From the IMG/VR virus record IMGVR_UViG_3300043219_000566, positions 152,502-216,501 of that record: a stretch of DNA of 64,000 nt, one strand, 5' to 3'. Both the position numbers and the translations under genes were made by a program. Position 1 is the stretch's first letter, and every line of letters begins with the position of its first letter. This DNA is from a virus. The notes under the pieces are model-generated. The model saw only the letters and a program-made list of their open reading frames with translations, had not been told where the DNA came from and made no database searches. This document shows positions 15,726 to 23,790 of this stretch, one piece after another.

Positions 15726-16619
15726 CTACTGCAGCGACACCTTCACGCTCGGAGGGCGTCTCCGACAGTCGGCACACTCGCGCCCGTCGTGATAGGTCTC
15801 TTTACCGCACACCGCACAGGAGACTAGCTTTAACGTCTGCGGCCTGCAAGCGCGCTTGGGCTCCGGGCACGCATCTGCCAGATCGGTGGCATCCGCACCC
15901 AGAGTGCAATTGTGGCAAGACCAGCCGCAACCCACCGGACACAGCTTGACCCGCAGCTCCATCAAATTGCGGTTGTACCCGCCAAACTGGCCGAGCTTGA
16001 CTCGATCGAACGTGATCGCGTTGGTCTCGTACTTCGAGTTAGTCAGCGTAGCTACGAAACGCATGCCGACCAGCTGCGTGCGGTGCCCGGCATAGCGCCG
16101 CCGCGCGCGGTAGTTACCGATACCCAGCTCACGCGCTAACACCCACAGAAAATTGTTCGGAAACCAGCGCAAGAACTGAAACGGGCAATACTCGCCGTCG
16201 ATGACCTTGAAGGTCAGCGTCGTACCGACTCGCGGGTGCGCCCCCCGGCTCCAACCAACCTTGGCATGCACGATCTGCAGCGGTGCGATCACCGCCTGAA
16301 ATACGCCCCGCATGGGTGTAAGAGCGATACCAGCCTTGAGATGTTCGTAATTTGCCGCCAGCCGCCAGCAAACGAACTCGATCTCCTTTTGATCCAGCTC
16401 ACCGCCGTGCAACGCCGCCATCGAAGAATGAATCACACGGAGATCGAGATCGCCGCCCAGCGATCTAGCTGCTTGCTCTGCCAGCTCGAACTGCTGGGCG
16501 ATGTCTTTGCTCAGATCAACTGTAACCCAGGAATTGACCAGCCCGGACTCGCCGGGACCTGCGAACGCCAGACGCTTCGCCCGACGTTCGGTGACGTGGG
16601 GGCGAAACTCCGCGCCCAT
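15726..16619 (-). CDS. hypothetical protein with C-terminal zinc-binding cysteines, 297 aa
   Basis: Not recognised. Start at MGAEFRPHV because AAGGAG lies at good spacing. The main body (1-220) is mixed alpha/beta with an Arg-rich stretch (YRARRRYAGHRTQ). The C-terminus carries at least nine cysteines (CPVGCGWSCHNC, then CAVCGK and CADCRR), enough for two zinc sites. Might bind nucleic acid. It is the first gene after nrdJ in transcription order, with a 95-base gap that includes the 10-base palindrome GTCCGCGGAC (16663-16672). Confidence 0.7.
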   Translation of the reverse strand: MGAEFRPHVTERRAKRLAFAGPGESGLVNSWVTVDLSKDIAQQFELAEQAARSLGGDLDLRVIHSSMAALHGGELDQKEIEFVCWRLAANYEHLKAGIALTPMRGVFQAVIAPLQIVHAKVGWSRGAHPRVGTTLTFKVIDGEYCPFQFLRWFPNNFLWVLARELGIGNYRARRRYAGHRTQLVGMRFVATLTNSKYETNAITFDRVKLGQFGGYNRNLMELRVKLCPVGCGWSCHNCTLGADATDLADACPEPKRACRPQTLKLVSCAVCGKETYHDGRECADCRRRPPSVKVSLQ

Positions 16620-16714
16620 CACGATCTCCTTTTTCGTCGGGATGAATGTACCGACCGGCACGGTCCGCGGACGTCACTGGCGCTTGTTCGCACAGGCTCC
16701 GGCAGGGTCGTCAG

Positions 16715-19700
16715 CTAACCACACGCGCCTTCGCCACAGACAGAGCACTTCTGACAACCTTCGGCCCATACCAGCTCTCCCAGACAATCGAGTGTCTGAC
16801 AAGGCACCCGATACGTGCCGGTCATCGCCATAGCGCTATTCACGCGATCCAAAAAAGCCTGAGAGCGCTCGACCCCGTGTCCGTTGCCGCCAGAGACCTG
16901 CGCCGCAGCTACAACAGAAGAAGCGACAGGCTCGGGCCGCTTGTTCGGACCAGGGCGCACATCGGGCAGCTGGGTCAGAAAACCGTCGTCGTCGCGGAAA
17001 GCCTGGGTCTTAGCGAAATAGCTCAACAGCGCCATAGCCAGCTCGTTGGGTGGGCTAGTAGCCTTGTTGCTGCTGCCGTTACGAGAGGGGTGGTTGCCCA
17101 GCACGTGACTACGCATCTGCTCGATAACCAATTCCAGGCTACCGTCCAAGCGCAAGATCAAACTAGCTAAGCGCCCAAAGACCTCGATCATCGGGTGTAC
17201 GCCGTCGCCGGACCGCCCCAGGTTGAAGAACAGCTCTCGCTCGCGATAGCGCCCATCCGGGGTCAGCTCCAGCGAGATCTGCATGTGCAGATTACCGTAA
17301 GCGCTGTGGTAACGCGTGCGTGTCGCGTGCATGAACTCCGGGATCTCGACCGGAACACGGAAGTGCGGAACATCCGGTACGACCAGGACCTCGTCTTGCT
17401 CGCTGGATTTACTCAACGCCATCGGCTGATTCGCTCGACAGCCGTTTCGGTACACCGTCACGCCCTTGCAACGACTCGCGTAAGCCAGAATGTACGCCTC
17501 GCGCACGCTGCTCTCAGTAGCTTCGTGCGGCATGTTGATCGTCTTGCTGATCGAACTCGTCGTATGTCGCTGAAACGCGGCCTGCATCCGCACGTGCCAC
17601 TCCGGGCTCACATCGCGCGCCGTACGGAAAATCTCCTTCATCGGAGCGGGTACCTTCTTGGCATCCTGCAACGTGCCGTTGTCGAACATGTGCTGCTGTA
17701 GCTCCGGGCTATCGAACTGCTGTTGCTGCGCCAACTCAGCGAAATCGGGATGGCACTCCATCATCGTCTCGCCCCCGAGTATCTGGCGCTGGAACACGAA
17801 GCTGAACAACGGCTCGATGCCGCAGCTAGCGTTGGCGATGATGCTGATCGTGCCGGTCGGGGCCACGCTGGTCACGCAGGCATTACGCAGCGGGCGATCG
17901 AGACGCGCAGCCCAACGACTTTGCTCGTAGTTCTCGAACGCACCCCGTTCCTCTGCTAGACCCTGGCTAGCGCTAATCGCATTGTCGTTGACGAACTTCA
18001 TAAAGCGTTCGCCCCACCGCAAGCCCCCCTCCGAGTCGTAACGCACCCCCAGCCGAATCAACGCATCGGCAAAGCCCATGACGCCCAAGCCGATTTTGCG
18101 ATTGGTGTGGCAAATCCGCTCGATGTTCTCAGTGGGGTAGCGATTCACCGATACCACGTTGTCAAGAAGCCGCGTAGAAGTGCAGATGTCATCCTGCAGC
18201 CGGTCCCAGTCCACCAGATCATCACGCTCGTCCGCGCTAAGACTATCCGGGTTACAGGCATCGGGATGCTCGATGTAAAACGGACGCACGTAGCGCCCTA
18301 AGTTGAGCGAGCCCAAGTTACAGGACTCGTTCGGCATCAGCGGCTGTTCCCCGCAGTTACACGACACCACGCCCGACCACAAGCCCGCAGCAGAATCGCC
18401 GCGGTATTCCGGGTCAACGATCACGTAAGTATGCACATCATCGACGGTCCCGTTGTACACGGCAGCACGCCCAGCTGATCGAATCGCAACCACCTTGTGG
18501 TTGTCTCCGTAATAGCGCCTTACACCATCAGCAATCTTGGCATGCACCTCGGCCGCAGCAGTCTTCCAGCCGTGGCGTCCAAACCCGCCTGCCTCGCGCT
18601 CCGGGTAATGACGGCTATTATGTTCTTCCGGCGTCATAACCCGCAGGTTCTCGGGGCGATTGTTGTCCGGGTTTCTATCGATATGGTCGGTTACAAGGCC
18701 CTCGGGTATTTCTACGCCGAAGCAATCCAGCGCCATGCGATGGACCCACTGATGCGCGCAGCGATTAGCCACCCACGCGTGAGCACGCTGGTGGCCGTCG
18801 CGATGCCGCGAGACTGCGTAAGCCCGAACTGACTGCCCGATCCGCAGGTCTTGCGCCGTGATCTTATTGCCACGAAACGTCCGAAAGTTGTGGCCCGCCG
18901 TACAGCGAACTTTGAGCCCGCTGTCGAACTCGACCTCGATGATGTCTGCGGCGTGCTCTGTTCGCCGAATATCACGCATCATGCGGATTACAGGCAGCTT
19001 AGTATCGGAGTCCCACGCATGAACCAACGTGCTCCCGACGCCGGATTCGACCAGCTCCTCAAATGAACGCGGGCCGTCAATAGTCAAGATCTGCGTATCG
19101 CCAGTTACGCATGGATTAGTAGCTTGGATCAACCCCGCCGCAGGCGTAGCTTCCGACTCCCGGATACGGTCGATGAAGAACAACCCCGGTTCACCGGTCT
19201 GCCAGGCATTCTTGACGATCAAGTCCATCACATCGCCAACCGTCAGATATTGATCCTGCTCTCCAGCGACAATTGCCTGGCCCGTCAGCGTCAGATCCTG
19301 AATGCCGTAGCAAATATCCATCTCCCGCGGCTGCCCGTCGCTGGCAACTCCCGCCTGCACCGCTTTACGGCACCGCTCAACGATCTCTTTGGGTATAAGC
19401 CAGCCGTCCCCCTCGCGATCCGGCCAAGTCACGATGAAAGGCGCTCCCGGACGCTTGGTAACGAGTTCCATGAACTCGTCGTCGACCTTCACGCTGATGT
19501 TGTAGTTCTCGAACTGGCGCAAGTCCTGCTTAGCGAACAGGAACTTGATGATATCGGGATGGTTGACCCGCATCATCGCCATGTTGGCTCCCCGGCGGAA
19601 ACTGCCCTGCTGGATCGCCGACGTAGCCTCGCTGAACACGCGCCAGAACGCAATCGGGCCGCTGGACTGCCCGCCGCTCGAACTGACGAACGCCCCACAG

Positions 19701-20107
19701 GGGCGTAATTCGTCGAAAGCAAAACCGGTGCCACCCCCGGCCTTCTGGATGATGGCCGTGTCCTTGATCGCCTGAAAAATGCCACGAGTATCGTCTGGCA
19801 CCGGCAGCACGAAGCACGCGCTCAACAACCCCATCCGTCTGCCGCTGTTCATCAGCGTTGGACTATTGGGCATGAAGCGGCCGGAGCGCATCAGTTCGTA
19901 GAACCGCCCGCTCCACTCGTCACGCTGCGCCTCGTCCTCGCATCCAGCGACGTGGTCAGCCACGCGCTTGAACATCTCGTCGGGCGTTTCCGTGATCTCC
20001 CGTTCGTTCCGTATGAGATAGCGATTACGCAGAACTCGAACTGCGTTTTCAGTGAGAACTGGAACTTCGGGAACAATAGCCGACGCGGTACGTGACAATG
20101 TTGACAC
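16715..20107 (-). CDS. nrdJ: adenosylcobalamin-dependent ribonucleotide reductase (class II) with intein
   Basis: Reduces ribonucleotides to deoxyribonucleotides with B12 as radical source. Evidence: [20 protein letters not shown] (first active-site Cys), the [13 protein letters not shown] loop, the [21 protein letters not shown] active-site segment, [20 protein letters not shown] and a Cys-rich C-terminus ([13 protein letters not shown]) that recycles the active-site disulfide. A 252-residue intein interrupts NP/CGE, so the spliced enzyme would be about 878 aa. Start: the frame extends to a GTG at 20173, but AAGGAG lies six bases before GTG at 20107, which I prefer. With ThyX and dTMP kinase nearby it supplies dNTPs for replication. 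No small subunit is needed in class II, and none is seen. Confidence 0.93.
   Translation of the reverse strand: [1130 protein letters not shown]
18356..19111 (-). mobile_element. intein with HNH homing endonuclease inside NrdJ, 252 aa
   Basis: In-frame insertion between N-P and C-G-E of the reductase active-site motif. The N-terminal splice block is [13 protein letters not shown] (Cys1), block B is [14 protein letters not shown] with the expected His, and the C-terminal end is VVSCN followed by extein Cys. The residue before the last Asn is Cys rather than the usual His. The centre carries an HNH-type endonuclease segment ([20 protein letters not shown]). Such inteins spread by cutting intein-free alleles and often sit at the most conserved site of replication enzymes, as here. 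Confidence 0.9.
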
Positions 20108-20141
20108 AACCCACTCCTTCGACGCTATGGGTTCGACGCTA

Positions 20142-20423
20142 TTAGCGACCGTACATAAGGTGTACGGCGTCACTCTTGCTGGCAGTCATTAGGTAGTAGC
20201 AAACTGAGATAAACCGACCGATCCCCGGTAACTCTGTACTGGCATGCACTGTTGCGGGCTGAAAAACGATATGCTCGGCGCGCTCCATCCACCGCTGCAT
20301 CTGGGGCACAACTGGCTCGGTGAGCATGACGTCGGTCTGCTCGTCGATCAACGACCCCTGCACCGGTTTACGCACTCTGCATTCGTTGAATTCCTGAAGA
20401 CGCAACCTGGGGAAAACAAACAT
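20142..20423 (-). CDS. hypothetical protein upstream of nrdJ, 93 aa
   Basis: Not recognised. ATG follows GGAGCGGAGCAA, a strong start signal. The N-terminus is basic, the middle reads FQPATVHASTELPGIGRF. It ends 34 bases before the preferred nrdJ start, so it probably leads the nrdJ transcript. A possible promoter lies about 90 bases upstream of it. Confidence 0.6.
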   Translation of the reverse strand: MFVFPRLRLQEFNECRVRKPVQGSLIDEQTDVMLTEPVVPQMQRWMERAEHIVFQPATVHASTELPGIGRFISVCYYLMTASKSDAVHLMYGR

Positions 20424-20510
20424 TTGCTCCGCTCCACACTAGCACACACCAGCGACCGTTCTTTAGTCGACACTGCTCAAATGCGCCCAGATAGACGACG
20501 CGCACCAAGC

Positions 20511-20539
20511 AGTATACTCGACCAGGCAAGCCCGTCCAA
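20511..20539 (-). promoter_or_regulatory. candidate sigma70-type promoter before the nrdJ unit
   Basis: In the roughly 200-base non-coding gap between 20423 and 20622 the minus strand has TTGGAC, a 17-base spacer and TATACT (five of six matches to the -10 consensus). The -35 match is weak. It is the largest gap of this part of the genome and precedes the reductase transcript. No other clear element was seen in the gap. Confidence 0.35.
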
Positions 20540-20613
20540 TCGAGCCAGTCAAGCGCACACACCCCTCCGGTTCCCGCTCCCCGCACAGTTCCAGCCGCCA
20601 CCACCAACCGCCG

Positions 20614-20625
20614 GAAGCGCGCTAC
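20614..20625. repeat. near copy of the 12-bp palindrome (11 of 12)
   Basis: Plus strand GAAGCGCGCTAC; one mismatch to GTAGCGCGCTAC. On the minus strand it again covers the TAG stop of the gene that ends at 20622. Confidence 0.5.
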
Positions 20626-21230
20626 TGCAGCTGCCTATACGGAGCAGCCAAGATACGAGAAACCGGAGGGGCGATTTCAACTTGGAAATCGTTCAGCCTG
20701 AATCTCTCGATCCACGCCGAATTACACTTCCCGCAACGCGCGGTGCAACGCGCCAAGTAGCGCGCTACGATTTTGGTCGTCAAGTGCACCGGGCTACCGT
20801 CCTCCAGCCCACACAACGGGCAGGTAAGCTGCGGAATCGCATCGAACTTGAACAACTGCTTCCAAAGCTGCGGTTTCCAGCGCCGGGACGGAGCTGGAGG
20901 ATCGATCGATTGATGATCGCCAGATGGAGACAACGCCTCCATAGAGATGACCTGATGCAGACGCCAGTTGAGTTTCACATCCGAACCGCGGCAACCAAGT
21001 TCGACCTCGTGTCGAATAAAAACCTCGGTGATCTCTCCGCCACAAGAAGCACAACGCACTCGCATCAGCACCGCGTTGGACAACTCTTTGCAGCGCTCAG
21101 GCGGCAGCAGCAGCATGAGCGCTGCCTCACAAAATGGACAGAAACGCTCCTCGCTTTCGAGATAACGAGCGCGGGTCTCCAAGTCGACCGCCGCGTTGAT
21201 GTCGAGTTTATCGACCGCGGACAAGATCAT
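20622..21230 (-). CDS. protein with two zinc ribbons, 202 aa
   Basis: Starts with MILSAVDKLD; the ATG forms an ATGA overlap with the stop upstream. Two four-cysteine sites: CPFC ... CASCG (about residues 31-66) and CPLCG ... CGKC (about 138-170), joined by a linker rich in Pro/Trp. Likely binds nucleic acid or acts as a transcription accessory; I cannot name the family. An exact copy of the 12-base palindrome lies inside the gene, coding Val-Ala-Arg-Tyr, and a near copy covers its stop. Confidence 0.7.
   Translation of the reverse strand: MILSAVDKLDINAAVDLETRARYLESEERFCPFCEAALMLLLPPERCKELSNAVLMRVRCASCGGEITEVFIRHEVELGCRGSDVKLNWRLHQVISMEALSPSGDHQSIDPPAPSRRWKPQLWKQLFKFDAIPQLTCPLCGLEDGSPVHLTTKIVARYLARCTARCGKCNSAWIERFRLNDFQVEIAPPVSRILAAPYRQLQ
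20757..20768. repeat. GTAGCGCGCTAC palindrome, copy 2 (inside a CDS)
   Basis: Exact copy, read in frame as Val-Ala-Arg-Tyr in the double zinc-ribbon gene. Confidence 0.85.
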
Positions 21231-21667
21231 GACCAAAGCCCCCGCGGATGCGTCTTCAGCACCCGCAAATTGGCCTTGCTGGGACGTACGCCCGCATAAC
21301 GTCTTCTGCGCTTGTTCCGTACCCGGCGGATCTTGCGGGGATCACCGGCGCGGCGAGCCACTTGCCCAGAGACGCTGCCTTCCTGAATCACCACAACATC
21401 GACCAGCTTCATCATGTCGTGCCAAATAGCGCCGCAAGTCAAACACTCGTGCTCGATGTAGATCGCGCGATTGTGGAAATCTTCGTGATCAAGGTGAACT
21501 TGGCGACCGTCCAGGTAGACCCCCGGACGCCGCTTCCCGACTTGCTCGTCAATCAGCTCTGTACGCGGGAAATCCAAAACACGCTGACCGATCCGCCCGC
21601 AGTAGGGACAATGATCAGGACGCGACAGGTACAGAGCTTTGGCCGCGTTCATCTGCATTCGATCCAT
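21227..21667 (-). CDS. zinc-ribbon protein with basic tail, 146 aa
   Basis: CPYCG (about residues 20-24) and CLTCG (about 75-79) form one zinc site. The region between them is His/Asp-rich (HLDHEDFHN). The C-terminal 45 residues are strongly basic (RRVRNKRRRRYAGVRPSK), typical of nucleic-acid binding. GGAG eight bases before the ATG. Coupled by ATGA to the next zinc-ribbon gene, so they probably work together. Confidence 0.7.
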   Translation of the reverse strand: MDRMQMNAAKALYLSRPDHCPYCGRIGQRVLDFPRTELIDEQVGKRRPGVYLDGRQVHLDHEDFHNRAIYIEHECLTCGAIWHDMMKLVDVVVIQEGSVSGQVARRAGDPRKIRRVRNKRRRRYAGVRPSKANLRVLKTHPRGLWS

Positions 21668-21962
21668 GCGTAGACTCCGTAGACTCTGTGCTCCTTCCTC
21701 GCTGTGCCGCTAGCTCCTTGTTGTAGGAGCCAAGCGCGACGCGTAGCTCAGGATAAAGCCACGTGTCGTACTGGGAAGACCGTTGCGAAGGTCCAAACGC
21801 CTCCGTAGCTACAACCGCAGCTTTGTCAGCAAGACGCTTCGCCTGGTCGAGATCGTCCGTGAGTTCCTTCACCCTCTGACGCAATGCGACCCGGTCCTCC
21901 TCGTCGATTTCGCCTAACGTTGGTTGTCCAGGCGGAGGACCAAATCCGTCGTTCGTACTCAT
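21615..21962 (-). CDS. hypothetical coiled-coil protein, 115 aa
   Basis: Not recognised. Charged helical middle (EEDRVALRQRVKELTDDLDQAKRL cut short) with heptad-like spacing, then a Ser/Thr-rich tail. ATG after GAGGAGAGACTG. Its end overlaps the following gene by 53 bases. Lies directly downstream of thyX, 32 bases after the palindrome copy at 21994. Confidence 0.65.
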   Translation of the reverse strand: MSTNDGFGPPPGQPTLGEIDEEDRVALRQRVKELTDDLDQAKRLADKAAVVATEAFGPSQRSSQYDTWLYPELRVALGSYNKELAAQRGRSTESTESTHGSNADERGQSSVPVAS

Positions 21963-21993
21963 CAGTCTCTCCTCGTTTTAGAAACCAAAAATC

Positions 21994-22005
21994 GTAGCGC
22001 GCTAC
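21994..22005. repeat. GTAGCGCGCTAC palindrome, copy 3 (over thyX stop)
   Basis: Exact copy; bases 2-4 on the minus strand are the TAG stop of thyX. The next start codon lies 32 bases downstream. Confidence 0.85.
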
Positions 22006-22817
22006 ACCTTGTCGTGCTCGGGCACCCAGGCCCCGTCCTTCTCGACGAAGTCGCCGAACAGGTTGGGCTCGTTGCGGACCAGCTCGCGCGCGATCTTGCG
22101 AAAGACGTGAGCGATCTCCTCCTCAGCCGCCGGGCTAGTGCGCATCGTGACGATGTGGCGCATGGCCCGGACGTTCATCGACCAGAACCCGCCGGTGCAG
22201 CAGCCCATTGGCAATATCCGCCGGAGCATCGAGGTGACTTTCTTCTTCTCGGACATCGGCAGCTTGTCGATTTCCCACGCGCCCGCCAGCTCCTGGTACA
22301 CGTCCTCGATCGTAGTGAATATCTTCACAAAGCTGCGGCGCGTTATCCGCTTCTTCGCGGCCAACACCTCGTCATCGTCGGCGCACTCGCGAAGCGACAG
22401 CGGCAGCCAGACGTCGATACCGCGCTCGATGTTCTGCAAAATGAAGCGCATCGAGCCCTCGCTGATCGCCACGCCCGCCCGGTGCCGGTTCATCTCTCCG
22501 GTGAAAACCCGCGTGACGCCCTCGATCGCGAAGGTGTAGCTGGAGTGCTCCAGAATGCTGCCGTGCTTCGAGCGCAGCACGTTCGCAAAGAACTCTCCCA
22601 GGTCGCGACGCACCCGGGTAACGTTCAGATTAGCTCCAGGCTCGAAACTCATATAACAGCGCTTCGCCGCGCAAGCCGGAACCAGCTCCATGTCAGTCGC
22701 GTTTTCTGGAAGCGCGTGGCTTTCGCACTCCGGAAATTCCCTGATGTAAGCGAGAAGCGCCTCGCGATCGGGAACGCTGTGCTGCACCATCCACACTCGG
22801 ATGTCTTTCCAGTTCAT
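22002..22817 (-). CDS. thyX: flavin-dependent thymidylate synthase
   Basis: Makes dTMP from dUMP with methylenetetrahydrofolate, FAD and NADPH. The ThyX signature is seen as RHRAGVAISEGSMR (R111-H-R113, Ser119, Glu120, Arg124), preceded by EHSSYTFAIEGVTR, the usual H-x-x-(F/Y)-T-F strand. 271 aa is within the usual 210-300. ATG after GAGAGGTAGAT. Serves the dNTP supply with NrdJ and dTMP kinase. Ends with TAG inside the 12-base palindrome. Confidence 0.9.
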   Translation of the reverse strand: MNWKDIRVWMVQHSVPDREALLAYIREFPECESHALPENATDMELVPACAAKRCYMSFEPGANLNVTRVRRDLGEFFANVLRSKHGSILEHSSYTFAIEGVTRVFTGEMNRHRAGVAISEGSMRFILQNIERGIDVWLPLSLRECADDDEVLAAKKRITRRSFVKIFTTIEDVYQELAGAWEIDKLPMSEKKKVTSMLRRILPMGCCTGGFWSMNVRAMRHIVTMRTSPAAEEEIAHVFRKIARELVRNEPNLFGDFVEKDGAWVPEHDKV

Positions 22818-22819
22818 AT

Positions 22820-22945
22820 CTACCTCTCGATATAGTCGGCTACTTCACAGCGGCGGCAGCGCACGAACGCCACAGTCCCGCTGCGATGCACCTCGTCCCA
22901 GCTGTGCCAGCCCAGCCAACACAGCAACCGGCCGAACCACTTCAT
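22820..22945 (-). CDS. tiny zinc-finger-like protein, 41 aa
   Basis: Short gene starting MKWFGRLLCWLGWHSW and ending with RCRRCEVADYIER. Start set by the ATGA overlap with the gene upstream. The C-x-x-GWHSW ... RCRRC pattern (Cys, His, two Cys) looks like a small zinc site of a type common in phages. It shares GWHS and a following CxxC with the gene upstream, so the two may be diverged copies. Confidence 0.55.
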   Translation of the reverse strand: MKWFGRLLCWLGWHSWDEVHRSGTVAFVRCRRCEVADYIER

Positions 22946-23181
22946 CAGAACAGATTTCCCTGGCTGTCGATCATGCCCTCGTAGCCACACCACTTGCAAC
23001 GCGCATGTTGCGAGCAACCATCGTGAGATGACAGATCGTAATTTCTGCTGTGCCAGCCCCTTCGGCAAAGATAGATCTTCGCCAGACGCGAGCTAAACGG
23101 CCAGATCACATACGGCGTGATCGCCCATCCCGCGAGTCCGCCCACCGCCGTAACAAGGATCAATATCAGAATGTCTCCCAT
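22945..23181 (-). CDS. membrane-anchored small zinc-finger-like protein, 78 aa
   Basis: N-terminal hydrophobic segment (residues about 3-28, ILILILVTAVGGLAGWAI) predicts one membrane span, followed by CRRGWHSRNYDL and CKWCGYEG, a Cys/His zinc-like site. Strong SD (GAGGTG). Coupled by ATGA to the 41-aa gene below. Function unknown. Confidence 0.65.
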   Translation of the reverse strand: MGDILILILVTAVGGLAGWAITPYVIWPFSSRLAKIYLCRRGWHSRNYDLSSHDGCSQHARCKWCGYEGMIDSQGNLF

Positions 23182-23195
23182 AGGTCACCTCATTC

Positions 23196-23783
23196 CTACC
23201 TGTCGTCGAGCGCTTGTTCAAAACATCGGCACCGCACCGGATGCTGCAGCTTGCGTATAGCCTGCGCCTCTATTTGCCGCGCCCGTTCTCTAGACACGCC
23301 GATGATTTTGCCTATTTCCTCCCACTCATGGGGTTCGGTAACCGAGCCAAGCCCCAACCGCAATTCGATCACCAAACGATGTCGCTCGGACAATGTCCAC
23401 TTGACCCTGTCCCAGATCTCGCTGACCGTGGCTTCGGTAGAGGACAACACGGCCAACGGAGACGGAGCCACCAGCCGCGCCTGCGCGCCCGCGGCAGCAA
23501 GCAAACGCTCGGTAGTCGCGTGCTTGTACATCACGCGCTCCATCCCGAGCTTCATCCCGCCGAGTTCAGGAGGACAAATATCCTCGGGCTCCGAGCCAAG
23601 CAATGAAGCAATCGCAACGAGGCTACTCAACGACGTTTGACTGAAGTCCATCCGTTCAACAGCGCCCCAGGATGTTGTAGAAACCCCGGCCAAGCTCGCC
23701 GCGGCACTCTGGCTCAATTTGCGCTGACGACGAAAGCGGATCAACGATCCGCTCCGTGTTTTAGCAATTACGGCAATTTCCAT
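23196..23783 (-). CDS. Xre-type HTH fused to sigma70 region 4
   Basis: N-terminus (about 12-65) is a Cro/CI-like helix-turn-helix (RFRRQRKLSQSAAASLAGVS). Residues 127-185 match sigma70 region 4: LSERHRLVIELRLGLG, EEIGKIIGVSRERARQIEAQ and AIRKLQHP are nearly the E. coli RpoD motif ([30 protein letters not shown]). Region 4 binds the -35 element and the beta flap. There is no region 2, so it is unlikely to be a full sigma factor; more likely a regulator that docks on polymerase or recognises phage promoters. With the beta-like gene at 1-797 it hints at phage-directed transcription. ATG after GAGGTAGCT. Confidence 0.85.
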   Translation of the reverse strand: MEIAVIAKTRSGSLIRFRRQRKLSQSAAASLAGVSTTSWGAVERMDFSQTSLSSLVAIASLLGSEPEDICPPELGGMKLGMERVMYKHATTERLLAAAGAQARLVAPSPLAVLSSTEATVSEIWDRVKWTLSERHRLVIELRLGLGSVTEPHEWEEIGKIIGVSRERARQIEAQAIRKLQHPVRCRCFEQALDDR

Positions 23784-23790
23784 AGCTACC

